Assembly: GCA_009760855.2 (NCBI GenBank)
Contig: WPIO01000001.1
Location: 11,482,001 to 11,546,000 of the forward strand
Direction of reading: 5' to 3'
DNA length: 64,000 nt
Source: Cristatella mucedo
Lineage: Eukaryota; Bryozoa; Phylactolaemata; Cristatellidae
The number at the start of each line of letters is the position of its first letter. The stretch's first letter is position 1. Under the pieces are notes generated by a model, which did no database searches, had not been told where the DNA came from, and saw only the letters and a program-made list of their open reading frames with translations. This document shows, in pieces, positions 34,501 to 46,600 of this stretch. The translations under genes were made by a program, and so were the position numbers.

Positions 34501-36599
34501 ACTTACTCAACTAGAAGAGAATGCATTATCTAGCTAAGTGTACTGAAGTCGGTCAGCCTCCAGCCATTTCACTGTTGTAAGGCGATGAGGTAATAAAGTC
34601 AAGGGCCATGGCGATTGGGCATAGCCTTGAATGACTTGACAAACAAGTGAAGTACAAACATAGTCGACGTTGTCAGCAAGCCAGTTGACTCGGTCCACAC
34701 ATACTCATCTCCATGCCAAATGTAGCCAGCAGAGAGCTGCTACTTGGTGGGTTGGGAACAAGGAAAATTTCTATATAAACCCATCTTTAAGCTTGTATAA
34801 ATGACTTCTCAGAACCATCTATTAGTTCTCAAGTATCTGCCAAAATAAGGCAAGCCGAAAAACAAACGATGCAGGCCGTAGACAGGGGAAATGCCCGAGC
34901 AATGAGTAGGGCAGTGTAGAAAACACAGCACAGAACCAACTTCTCACCAGGGATGGGTCATAATGAAGAAATCACACAAAGTAGGACATAGGCAATAGTA
35001 GTATAGTCAAAGGATAAAGCCATTATACCAGTGAACAATACTATTTATAGTAAGGTAACAGCATTAACAACTGCATATTGAGGCAATGGCACGACACGTC
35101 ATGCTCAGTCATCAATACCAGCAACGCTGAGAATATGCTTACGAATGCCTATGAGGCTCGGCCTAAAGCTAAGACTAGTAACCCTATCGGATTTACAATA
35201 GCACAGGCCTATTTGCCGATACATACCAACTGTGGAAAGACAAAAAAACTAACTAGTTTAAATTTCAGCACATCTTGGTGGCTAACTTTAGACATTCCAA
35301 CCGACACAACTAGACCGGTAAACATGAAAACACATATGCATAATAAGATCCAGTACCTGCAGGAGGCTGCTGGTCTGACACTTCGACGATTTTCATGATG
35401 TTGCCAGAACTCGGACTCAACATCACGTCTGTCATCCTTACACAATGCAGTTGTATTTATGATGATGTCGGCACTCGGATGATACCTAGAACTGATATCA
35501 ACTTATTATATGCAATGCTAGTTTACAGCTGGGTTGCCATAGAGCTGGCTGAACTCATCAACCAGTAGGCTTTCACAACTCATCAGCCAGTAGGCTTTCA
35601 CAAACAAGTTCAGCACTATGTGTACAGCTCAAGAAGTAGAACAATGCCCAACAATGAATGGCTGACACTGCCAACAACGACATACATGGAAAAAAGCTGC
35701 CTTTTCAGACACATCAGATGATGGATCTCAACCAATACACAGGATTTATTTTCTACCCGGACCAACTAATCGATTGCAGTGCTTTTAAAACCTCCGTAAC
35801 AATGGTCAGGTGAAATAAACTAGCAAAGAGACATTTCACAAGAATTCCATCTGTCCAATAGCTGCACACCGACTTACGCGTAAGGTTATATTTACATGGC
35901 TGATGCATGATCCACCAACCCGGCAGACACAATCTCGGATATTAATTAAATGAGTAAACTATAAGTACTTGTCGTGCTCAACTTAAATCTAGATAGCAGC
36001 AGCAACAGAAACTCAAGGAAATTCTGACCGAGAGGGGATTTGCACACAGCTCAAAATGCTTAATAACATACAATGGGCATTGTTTCCAGCTAGCCAGGAG
36101 CCAAGATTTCTGTCGGGGAGTAGCCTGGTAACTGCATTAAGCCACATGCCTTGGTAGCTTGATACTGAACAAATCCACTACTGTGGCTGAAATCCCAATC
36201 AAGAGAATAGCAGCATCCATTGCAAAGTAACAGACAGTGCCCAGTGGCAAGACTAAATGCTACACATCGAGCAATAAACTTGAGCTGGCGAGCACAATAG
36301 AAAACGTTTACCGGCAAGAAATTGACAAGATATTAACAAGAACGAACGGGCGTTACGACCATTCCAAAACAAGCAGGTGGAATAATCTTGGTGGTAATGT
36401 AACCAGTTGAAGTTCTCTTCCGAAAACCGTAATTCTTGCAACATCGTATATGGAAACCGATGCAGCTACGATCTATTTAAAGCTTATGTTTGTTGTTTGA
36501 CCATAGTGTGTAAAAAATAACGTACCTATGGACATCTAAATGCTTATCGCTTCGGGCAGGGTCTGCCACACCGGAGGTGGGTATGCTGGTGGCCAGTAA
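34501..36599. other. No gene recognised; one 25-bp tandem duplication
   Basis: AT-rich, no supported exon. At about 35554-35603 a unit containing CCAGTAGGCTTTCACA occurs twice in tandem with one mismatch. Confidence 0.5.
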
Positions 36600-36705
36600 C
36601 CTGCATATTATTTATGATCGTACATACATGTAAAGCGACTAGGAAGAGATTGAGTTCTCTGAGGGCGCTTTATCAAGTGCATTATTATAATTATTATACC
36701 TATCA
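36600..36705 (+). mobile_element. L2-type LINE 3' tail (family A)
   Basis: CATGTAAAGCGACTAGGAAG, GAGTTCTCTGAGGGCGCTTT, then ATTATTATAATTATTAT. Severely 5'-truncated. Confidence 0.85.
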
Positions 36706-36859
36706 CCACTTAATTGTCGTAGCTCTCATTCCTAGATGTTATTGCTGCTGCTAAGATTCGTGAATTACGCATTAACAAAAGAAAAGATCCCCGGAGCCGA
36801 CTCGAGCTGAGAAACTGCTCGTTCGGCTGGAGCTGCAAGCAGAGTACCCACTCGTTTGG

Positions 36860-39612
36860 TTCTTAGCATTGTCTCGAACCGCTCAGCCTGTTCTCCCTCA
36901 GGTGTTTGTGAATCTCTCAAACTTATCGGTCATCAGGTCTGCTATAACTCCGGTGGCCCAACCATACGCTTGTCTTTGGAATCCTCGCTCAATGTGCAAT
37001 AAACGCCTAGTAATAAGCGACATTTTTTCTGAAAAAGTACTCGACCTGCTCACCTTGACTGAAACTTGGCTAAAATCGTAAAATGATAATTCAAGATGAA
37101 ACTCCCATTGGCTGCTCCTTCTTTCACAACCCCAGATCAATCGAAACTGGAGGCGGAGTCGCTATTATCACACGGTCGAACTTCGACTCATGCCATTTGC
37201 AGTACCCTCGAAGCAGCCTGTAGAATCTATTGTCTTGATTTCACATGACAACAAGCTACCGATGGTGGCAGTAGTCGATCACCCACCAGGTATCAAGTCC
37301 TCCTTTATTTAAGAGTTCTCAGATTTCACTTCAATTCCGTGTGCAAGAAATCGATCTTTCCTCATTATGGGTGATTTCAACATTCATTGTGATAACTTAT
37401 CTGACACCTTCAACCCTGAATTTGGTGCACTAACTGACTCATTGTTTTTTATGGCTGGTGTGCATAGTCCAACTCACATCAAGGGTCAAACATCTGACCA
37501 AATTTTCTCATACAACCACTTCCTCCTTTCGACCTGTCATCATTGGTAGATTGCTATAACACGACACTAGCTGACATGCTCGACAAGTTTGCACCTCTGA
37601 CTGAGCACCCTCACTAGACGGCCTACGGTTTATCACAGACATTAAACTAGCCAGGTCTACTAAAACACAAGCTTGAAAACGCATTCACAAGATAAGAACT
37701 GTCTGTTCATCGACAGGCATATGAGGACTTCTGTAGATCGTACTAGGCCAACAAAGGTTAGCTTCTATAAAGGCTAGCTCCTTACCGAGACATCCCTGTG
37801 ATGATCTTGCCGATCACTTCTCGAGCTTATTTGTCAACAAGATCAGGGAATCTATCCCTAAGATGGCAGCACCCACTGGAATCCTGCCACTCAATTCCAT
37901 GGGGCACCTCCATGTCTACATTCAAGGTCACCAGTGACCTCAACCCGAAGTTGATATCCAAATCAAATCAAAGAAAATGACGAGTACCCAAGACCCTATT
38001 CCCACTGTCCTGCTTTTACGATGCATAGATCTGCTGCCGCTGCTGTCATGAGTAACTAACATCATAAATATGTCAATAGCCTCAGGTCATACCCCACACC
38101 TTTCAAAAAGGCTATACCCAGGCCACTACTCAAGAAAGCAACATTAGACCAAGAAAACTTACTTCTGCTGTCTCCCTTCTACCGTTCCAATCAAAGATAC
38201 TGGAACGAGTCGTGGCAGACCAGCTGAACTGATATATTTAAACTTCAAGCCTTGCTAGTAAGTTCCAGTCTGGTTTTGGAGCCAATTACTCCACAGTCAG
38301 CATTGCTTTGGGTACAACGACAGACTTGAGTAGAGTATCTCTGCTTGTTTTGCTCAATCTTTCCGTAGCTTTTGATACTATTGATCGCCATGTCCTACTT
38401 GAGTACCTCTCATCTCGCCTCGGCGGCATCATTGACACTGCTCTGCAATGGTTCAGGTCCTATCTCAGTGGGAGACTCCAGAGTATTGATGTGAATGGAC
38501 AAAGACCATACTAGTAACCTATGAAATATGAGGTATCTCAAAAGCTCTGTGCTCGGTCCAGTTTTTACGGTTCATACTCTCCCTCTAGCCGATTTGATTG
38601 CCAGGCACAATCTAGGCTTTCACTTCTATGCAGATGACAGTAAGCTGTACCTTTGCTTTGATCCATCCCAGCCCTCCAGCACATCAAGTTATTCTCTCAA
38701 ATCCCTTGCTGCATGTATTCTTGACATCAGCAAAGGGATCCTAGCAAACCTTGTCAAATTGAGCGACGATAAAACTAACTTACTAGTTATGCAAACCAAG
38801 TGTAATTCAGAAATTGGAAAAGTGAATGCTCAAAATAGGCTTTGCCAGGATATCTCCAGTTAAACCTGCACGGAGTCTAGATACCATGGTCCAAAGTGGC
38901 CTTTCATTAAACGACCACATCAGCTTCACAATCAAGTCTGCCTACTTTCAGCTACATAGCATTGCTAAAATTCGGGCTCGTTTAGACAAGGATACCACAT
39001 CTAAATTGGTCCATGGATTTGTGACAACACGTCTTGACTTATGTAGCTCACTACTTGCTCGTCTATCGGCCTGTGCAACCAGGCGCTTACAGCTTGTGCA
39101 AAACTCTGCAGCCAGGCATGTCTGTCGTGAGTCATAGTTGCCACTTTCGCCGACCTGCACTGGCTACCAGTCAAGCAACGCATCGACTTCAAGGTTTTGT
39201 CACTCACTTTTAGGTCATTTCATTCTTTGGCCCCAGCCTATCTATCAGATCTACTGTCCCACCAGGCTAAGCATCGTACCACCCATTGTTCGGAATCTAA
39301 TCGTTTACCTATGCCTCGCACAATCGATAAATCTTTAAGAGAATGTGCCTTTAGTTCGTATGCTCTCAAAGCCTTGAACTCACTTGCGTCACATCTCCTG
39401 ACTATTCACATTTAAAAAGAAACTACAACTGCATCTACTTATCACAGCATTTTTTCTGGCACTGCAAACTGCCGCAATCATACTTGCATGCTGACCCTGT
39501 GCACGTAACCCCTAACCGTGCTACCTTTGCAGCAAATGTAAGTGTTTAGGAAGAGATAGAGTTCTCTGAGGGCGCTATATCAAATGTATTATTATTAATA
39601 TTATTATTAGTA
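36860..39612 (+). mobile_element. L2-type LINE, near full-length ORF2 (family A)
   Basis: The longest copy, about 2.75 kb. The apurinic-type endonuclease is visible as ACLWNPRSMCNKR (about 36970), LTLTETWLKS (about 37050-37080) and the catalytic MGDFNIHCDN (about 37366-37395). The RT follows from about 38250: LLVLLNLSVAFDTIDRHVLL, WFRSYLSGRLQS, VLGPV, FHFYADD (about 38618-38640). The C-terminal region follows to about 39400 and a 3' UTR ends with GTAAGTGTTTAGGAAGAGAT, TTCTCTGAGGGCGCT and ATT repeats. Several stops and frame changes make it inactive. No ORF1 was recognised upstream, though L2 elements may lack or vary it. Confidence 0.93.
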
Positions 39613-39893
39613 AGTACAAGGAGAGGTAAAACTTTCGTTCTTCCCTCTAATGTACTGCGACCCGAGGGCTGTAAATCGAAGGCCAAGGAAGACAGAAGCG
39701 GCCAGTAACTAGACATGTAGCTGTGACAAGCCGCAGTACTACGCTGTACCGGGTTAGCCAGCAATAGGATAAGCTAGGCAGCAATAGCTTTGAGGAATTC
39801 CGCGGGCTTGGGATGGCGAAGCGGACGCAAATACCCAAGAGCAATGCAGAGCGGCGTTACGAAGACAAGCCTTACCGACACACAGCATTAGTA
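39613..39893. other. Upstream flank of RSBN1, nothing recognised
   Basis: Unique sequence with no visible TATA box. Small open frames only. Confidence 0.4.
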
Positions 39894-40066
39894 CAGTCGA
39901 CTACGCTTATAAGAATAAGCTCGGGCTGGGATTTGGCCATTCTTATAGGCGGAGTATTGCCATATGCGGAGTGAGACTATAGCTAGAGTAAATCTGGGAC
40001 GCAAAACTGCTATTTATTTTAGCAGAGTATTCCTACATCCGACATTCTCATACGCGGAGTCGACTG
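39894..40066. mobile_element. 173-bp MITE, pogo/Tigger-like (Tc1-mariner superfamily)
   Basis: Starts CAGTCGACTACGCTTATAAG and ends with the imperfect reverse complement (...CGCGGAGTCGACTG), flanked on both sides by TA, the target duplication expected of this superfamily. Inside, subterminal copies of a GCGGAGT motif recur (about 39948 and 39966), another feature of such MITEs. No transposase. Family assignment rests on terminal bases and TA only. Confidence 0.78.
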
Positions 40067-40606
40067 TATTGCGGTGCGACAGAGCACCTCCAGTGAGAGC
40101 AGCAAAGCGGATGCACTGCACCTAGCGTCCTTACGGCGAATAAAATTGTCTAGTAAGCAAGAGAGACATTCAGTTCTAAACACTGCTCGGCGAATAAGCA
40201 ATACAAATGCATACCAGAGCATAACGACGAAGCGAAGACCGGCCGCAGAGACAACGGACCACGTCCATCTTGGTCACCTACTAAGGGAGCGGGCTGTGCC
40301 GGGCCGGAATTAATTACAATATAAAGCTCTACAGCTTTGTGCACAAAATACTGTAAGAAACTCAAGGAAAGTATTTTAAAATTTATAAAATATAACTAAT
40401 TAGCACATAAAAGCCGATTTAACAACTTTCTGTCGGCATCGCGGATGTTAGACATGGCGGTGTTGCGTTGGATCCCTACGTGCTTTTCTTGCGAGGGTAC
40501 TTGGAGTTGAGTGATATGGTTTCGCGCTTGTATTACTCAGTAATCCAGACTAGAATTACAGGATGAAGCGATGCATGCAATCTCTCATTGGAGTTATTCC
40601 TGGTAA

Positions 40607-43600
40607 ATGACGATGTCCGGGTTTGGTAATGATTGTAGCTCTGGCTTCGTGGGTAATGCGGCTGAGGGCTCCTATTCAAACGATACAGCAGGATCGAACA
40701 TTGACTCCAAAATTCTTCGCGCAGGAGATGCATGGAGGTCCGACTACGTTTTAGATGTTGATTTAAGTAGAAAAGACTTGGCCGAATCGGCGCTGATGCA
40801 GAAAAGCGAAGGTGCGCCTTCTGTATCCACTAGTGCTTGTGCTGTCTCTTCTCCCGATCGTGAGATCGCTTCATTACCTAAGCTTGACTCGCAGATGTGT
40901 CGGTTGGTTGATAAAGGCGTTCAGCGTAAAACTTCTCCTCATCGGACTACGTTAGCTAATGGTCACTCTGAAGTTAAGGACCGAGCTCAGCTTGATTCAA
41001 CGCTTGTAGCAGCAGCTGGAGCAACCATGAAGCCGACTGGCCATTGCGAAGGTAGGATCGCTCGCTGAGCGCTTCGTGGCGACCCCCATTATTTTCATTG
41101 GTGCTTGCTAGCTTGGTGTCCTGTTGCATAAACGAACCAAAAGACTAGTGACAGCGGTTTCTCTTTTGTACGATAAATGTGCAGGTCCCTGATTGGAATT
41201 TCGCAAGGACGAAAAATCTCTTTAGCATGCATCATGCCTTCTAGGTGTAGCTGTCTTTGTCAATTCAGGGCCTTTGGTACTTGGAAACTCAGTTGTAGCA
41301 ACAAGCTCTTGCAGCTCAGTGCAGAGTCTGTCCTTGCCTTGGTCCTTACTTCTGCCAGTCTTTCGTTTCTGTTATCTCCAGCATCTGCTAGCTCATATGC
41401 TTTCCACTCCTTATCTCAACCAATCGGCTGTTAGCTGCCTGCCCATTCTCTGCTGTGTCACGCCACTACTAGCTCTGTTGATGTCTCACTCCTTCTTCCT
41501 CTCACTTGCTCATTCCCACTCTGTTTTTCTCGGTCTCTTGCTTTCCCACGCAGTCTGTCTGACTGGCTATTCACCCTCCTCCCTCACTTGTCCCTTCATC
41601 ATTGTCTGCTTTCATGCTCTCCCTCTCTCTTCTCTCTCCCGCCTTCTTTTTCTCACGTCCCCTTTCCACCGTCTTCGTCCCGTGCCGTGTGCAGACTATG
41701 ATTACCAAAAAGTAAAAGCCTATTCTTCTTTAAGGCATTGCAACCATTTGGTAGACTGCTGCTGAAGAGAGGTATCATACTTGTAGATTGCCGCCGATGC
41801 CATACACGGTTTTTATGGTATTGCGATTGTTTAAGGTGCACTTCATGAAAGTGGCAGACTTGGTTAATACTTGTCCTTTTGCTGGTACTGTCGCTATCAG
41901 CATCTTTGAGTATGCCTGACCTTACTGTGAATCCTTTCATGAGTGACCGATCTTTTGCCAGCGTTGAAATCTCGTATAAAATATGGTGCAAGGCCAGTAT
42001 TAAGCATGCATGCCTGATGCAAAGGCACACAACACAGCTTGTACTGTTAATGTGAATGGTCGGCATGGGTGGGGGGTCCCCGACACAGCTTTGTGAGTGG
42101 TATGGCCTTGTTAGTTCCTTCTACTCTGCTGTGCTGAGTAGCCTTGCCGTCTGCAGAGACCGTGCTATTAGCATATTTGCATATGTAACTTGGTGATCTT
42201 GTGCTGATTTGCCTGGTGGCCCTTAGGGCACTCAATCGAATGGCTTATTTATAGCAGCTCGGGAAGCCGGTGCCCAGGAGAGGTCATGGCCTACCTTTTA
42301 GCTGCTCAGGATGAACCAGGACCCATGTGCTGTCGGTGTACACGATTATGTGTGCTTGGTCTATCGGTTTTCTCTATCTCTATTTCCTCTAATGTGCTTT
42401 TGTGTACACATACTTTATATCAGCTCGTGGATATACTTGCAATTTGGTACTTCTAAATTGTGGTCTTGCTTGACCGTAGACATCTCAATTGCTATACAGA
42501 TAACTAAGGTACGATTAGCTACACCTCGGACTGATAATCTAGTCAATAAATATGTTACACAAATTAAGACACTTAGGTTTACAGCTGCAAGGTTTACAAG
42601 GTTTGCAAGGTGGAGTCAGACTTGATTAATAGTTAACAATTTGCAATTTGAAAGCCTACCTTATTCCTCCCCGGCAGCCCACCAACCACCGTCTGCCAGT
42701 CGTCACTTGTGGAAGACACACCGGCCTGCCACAACCCGATGTTTCTCGGTCACTGATCAAGCAAGTACACTCGACTGTTTCTGCGTTGCTTCCAGTAAGT
42801 AGTGTGCATTTGCAGTTGCTGGTGTTCTGGCCTGCCTGCTTGGTCTATGAGGTAGGCTATTGGGACCATCCTGGCATACAATAAAATATAAAATAAATAA
42901 TTCATTTATATAGCGCCCCAAGAGAACTTAATCTCTATTCAGGCGCTTCACATATGCCTCGGTGCTCGAGCCCACGACCTCAGTTGGGGCGAGCACCTTT
43001 ACCGCTAGACCAAACCAGCTCGTCTCACTGTGTAACACTGCTTGCTCCGTTAGCAAGAGTGCCTTGGCTTTTTGAAGCTGCGTAGGACAACTAGAGATGT
43101 GTGGCGTGGCAGGGACAATTAAACGGCCAACTTGCCGCAATGATCATATGTGGAGTCACGTGTATGTATAGCTGAAATGTGGGTGTGTGATCAGCTCTCT
43201 CTCCTACATATCAAATCCCGTGTAGCTGCTAATGATTTTGACGGAATGATTGTCACTGTTGGGGTTGCTAAGGGCTGGCCATGGCTTTCGCTGGTAAGTC
43301 ATCGCAGGATCGCTGCTGTTATTTATTTATTTAGCATGCCTGCAGCTTCGGTAATCGATAAGCTGTGGCTTCCAGCGAGCCGATGCCGGCTGCTTGCCAC
43401 TGGTGGCAGCAAAAGAGGTCGGTTAGGCTTGTCGAAGCATTGATGTGCAGAAGTGTGTGCTTGGGCTTGAGCTAGTTTGCTGGATAACTGCTGGCAAGAC
43501 AAGTAATCCTCCAAGTTTTGACTAGCTGTGCCATGTCATTGAGGCGGTCTGTGTCTGAGACTTTGCGTTCATTTTCAACCTTGGAGTAAAAAAGCTTGCC

Positions 43601-46600
43601 CTGTTGACCTGGTTGTAGCCACCAAACGGAAGTCGATGTTACAAGCAGGGGATGAACTTCCGAATAAGAAAATCAAAAAGGAACACCAACACAGTCATCA
43701 GCATCGGCTTGAGACCAAAGAGGATCGAACCGTGCTTGGTGGAAGCAATGGCACGCCCCAGCTGTCGCGCACCTCGTCTCCATCCGTGGACGACTCGAAG
43801 CATCGTAGACATAAGCACGGGCCAGGAGACAGCTGCGACCGCAGCAGTGGAGGCGGTGGCGAAGTTGCACAGCTCGGACATCATGGCGATGGCTCAGCCG
43901 CTACCGGCGAAAGCAAGGCAGTCGCTGGCTCTAAAGTGCAGTCTCAGGGCGGCGTCTTGCCTGCCGCCTATCGCAGTGCCTCCTCTCGAGAAGGCCAATC
44001 GAGTGGGCTGGGTGGTGACACGTGCACTGGCGGCGACAGCAACCCAGCACCTAAGCGCGACTCGAGTGACGTCATCGGGCAAGGCGATTCGAGTAGGAGT
44101 TCGCAGCCAGCGGTCAAGAAGTGGTCGAAAGAGAATTTCCTGAAAAGCATGCTGCGAGTCAAAGAGCCTGGCCTGTTCGAGTCACCTTTGCTGCTCAAGT
44201 CGCCCAAGAAGAAATTGGAGCCGTCGTCGGTCAAGGCTGCTCCGTCGGCTAGCAGCAACGTCGGAGGCGGCGGCGGCAGCGTAGCCGCACCGATGCGCAA
44301 GCCCATGACAGCTGCCGACGTGTCGAAGAAGCTGCCGGTGCCGCGCGACGGAAGGAGCGGTGATGATGCGGCACCTAGCGGCAAGATCGGGCAAGCGTCG
44401 CTGCCTGCAGCCGACGATGGCAAGTCGCCGTCCAGGACGCTGGCGGCACAGGCCAACGGCAAGCCAGGAGGCAAAGCCTATCCTTCGGTCGACGCCAGTC
44501 GCTCGCAGAAACTGCCCGGTCTTGCACCCGTGGCACGGGCAGGCGGAGATCGAGACGCCAAGGCGTCCAGCGCTGCGTCGACGTCAAACGGTGCACCCTC
44601 AGCCTCGCCATCTCGGACGAGCGGTGCTGCTGCGGATACTTCTGTGCACGCCACGGCCGGCAAGTGGCACGACTCGGGCACCGTCGGGAAGAGCGAAGCT
44701 GTCGAGATGAAGGTCGACACTCTTGCCAAGCCGAAGCCCGCTGCCAAGGTCGACCTTGCTACCGCAGCAGCAGCGGCGGCCGAGCTGGCCGTGACGAACG
44801 AGCCTGTCGCGAAGGATGAGTCGACGAAGGTGAGCCTCGAACCCGGCGCCAAGGCCAAGCCCGCCGCTGCGGTAGCCTCTGCAGCGGCCGCTTCTTCTTC
44901 GCCTGCCGCTGTCCACTCTGCGCGCCGTCACCGGCGGCCAAGGCCGAGCGATTTGCGCAAGCTCAAGGGGTCCAAGGTCGCTGCCGCATCGGCCAAAGCC
45001 GCCTCCGGGCAGCAGCGCCAGTGCTGGCGGCGCGGCGGCGGGCGCTACGGCGACACGCACCGACTGGACTGTCAGTTCGGTCACCTGATGCACGTGGAGG
45101 CCCACGCCTCCGGCGGCTCGCTCGTGCTGCGCAGCTACCAGGACGAGCTGGATGCGCTCAGCGTCGAAGATCGCCGGCGGTTCGTCGCTGCCTACCTTGA
45201 CCTTGCCTTCAGCGAGAGCGGCGAGGGGCGTGCCAACTTCGTCATGGCCATAGTGCACGGCGCGGCGCGCTACTTGCCCGAGTTCGTCGAGTATTTCGCC
45301 GAACACCACGGCCAGCTGGTTGCCAAGATGAGCGGGCTGGGAAAGTCGGATATCGAGACGACGGTAATGAGCGAGGTGCGGAGCCGGCTGCACCAGACGT
45401 ACAGCTGCGGCACTTATCGCGCCGGCCCTCTGCTGCAGCTGAGTCTCGTGGGCACCGCCCAAGAAGAGGTGAGAGCGCAGTCGTCGACCGGAAGCTGGCA
45501 AAGCCGACTGCATTGCTTTGCTGAGATTTTTAGCGCGAGCGCTCATCTCGTAACATTTTGCTGGTGCTCTCCGCATTTGCATTTTATTGATGCAGAGTTT
45601 CTCGTGAGATTTGGGCCGATCAATGCATGCTTTATCTTTCTGCCATTTTTTAGCCTTATCGGCCTTATTTGTGCCACCCTTGGATAGCGTTTTATGTGTT
45701 TACTGCCGTGAGCGATCAAGTGACACGTTTTCGTGCGATCAGCCACGTTCTGTGAGGCATGGTGTTCGTGTTCGCTGGTAGGCACCAGCGGTATGTTTAT
45801 TTGTGGTCCCATGTTTCTTCGAACACCCCAGATGCAAGCAGCTCATTGACTTCTTCCGTTTTCACAAGTCAACTTGCTTGTCTTGGCTTTTTTCTTCAGG
45901 TCGCAGGCTGACTAGAATAGGCTTCATATGAGCTCAGATTTTCTACCCTTGCTCTGTGAATGGGTGGGTGTTGGACATTATTTAGTGATGGCTGATGAAT
46001 GATGTATGACAGCTGTTGTGGCTGCTGCGATACATGTCATTAGCCAGCTTTTTTCTTAAAGAGGCCTTTAAAGAGAGACCTTTTCTTTTTTCTTTTTATA
46101 TGCTATTAGTTATACACGCTGGCCTATCTACAGGCATGTTGCCTTCTTTGCTAGGGGAAGTGGCCCTTTGATACCCTTTTGGTGTGGCTGATGCACCCTA
46201 GTGTTTATTTCGTGTGATGCACCTCGGTTGCCGTGTTGGCAGATCATATAATGTATTGTTCTGTGATACTGGTCTGGCTGTGCGCATCCTATGTTTCTTA
46301 TCCTGGCGTTGACATTATTATCGTAAAGCCCGCCGATTGTGCTTACTTTATTAGAAGTTCAAATCTAATTCCATTTCACATCGTTCCCTGTTACTCTGCT
46401 CAGTTAGAAATAGGGGCTGTACATTTAGGATTACCCGACGAGTGCTTATCGGTGCCTGTGTATTGTGTGTATATCATGGTTGTATATTATAGCCCTCCGT
46501 AGCCCTATATTAATTTTATGGCTGCACTTAGCAATCGTCATTGTGCAGAACAATGACAAACTAGAGCGTCTCAGGAGATTCATATTAAGAAGGGAGGCTC

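Noticed and set aside
45469-45687. Extension of the RSBN1 exon 2 frame
   Set aside because: The GTGAGA donor at 45469 and the exact family continuation [10 protein letters not shown] at 48022 show it is intron read-through.
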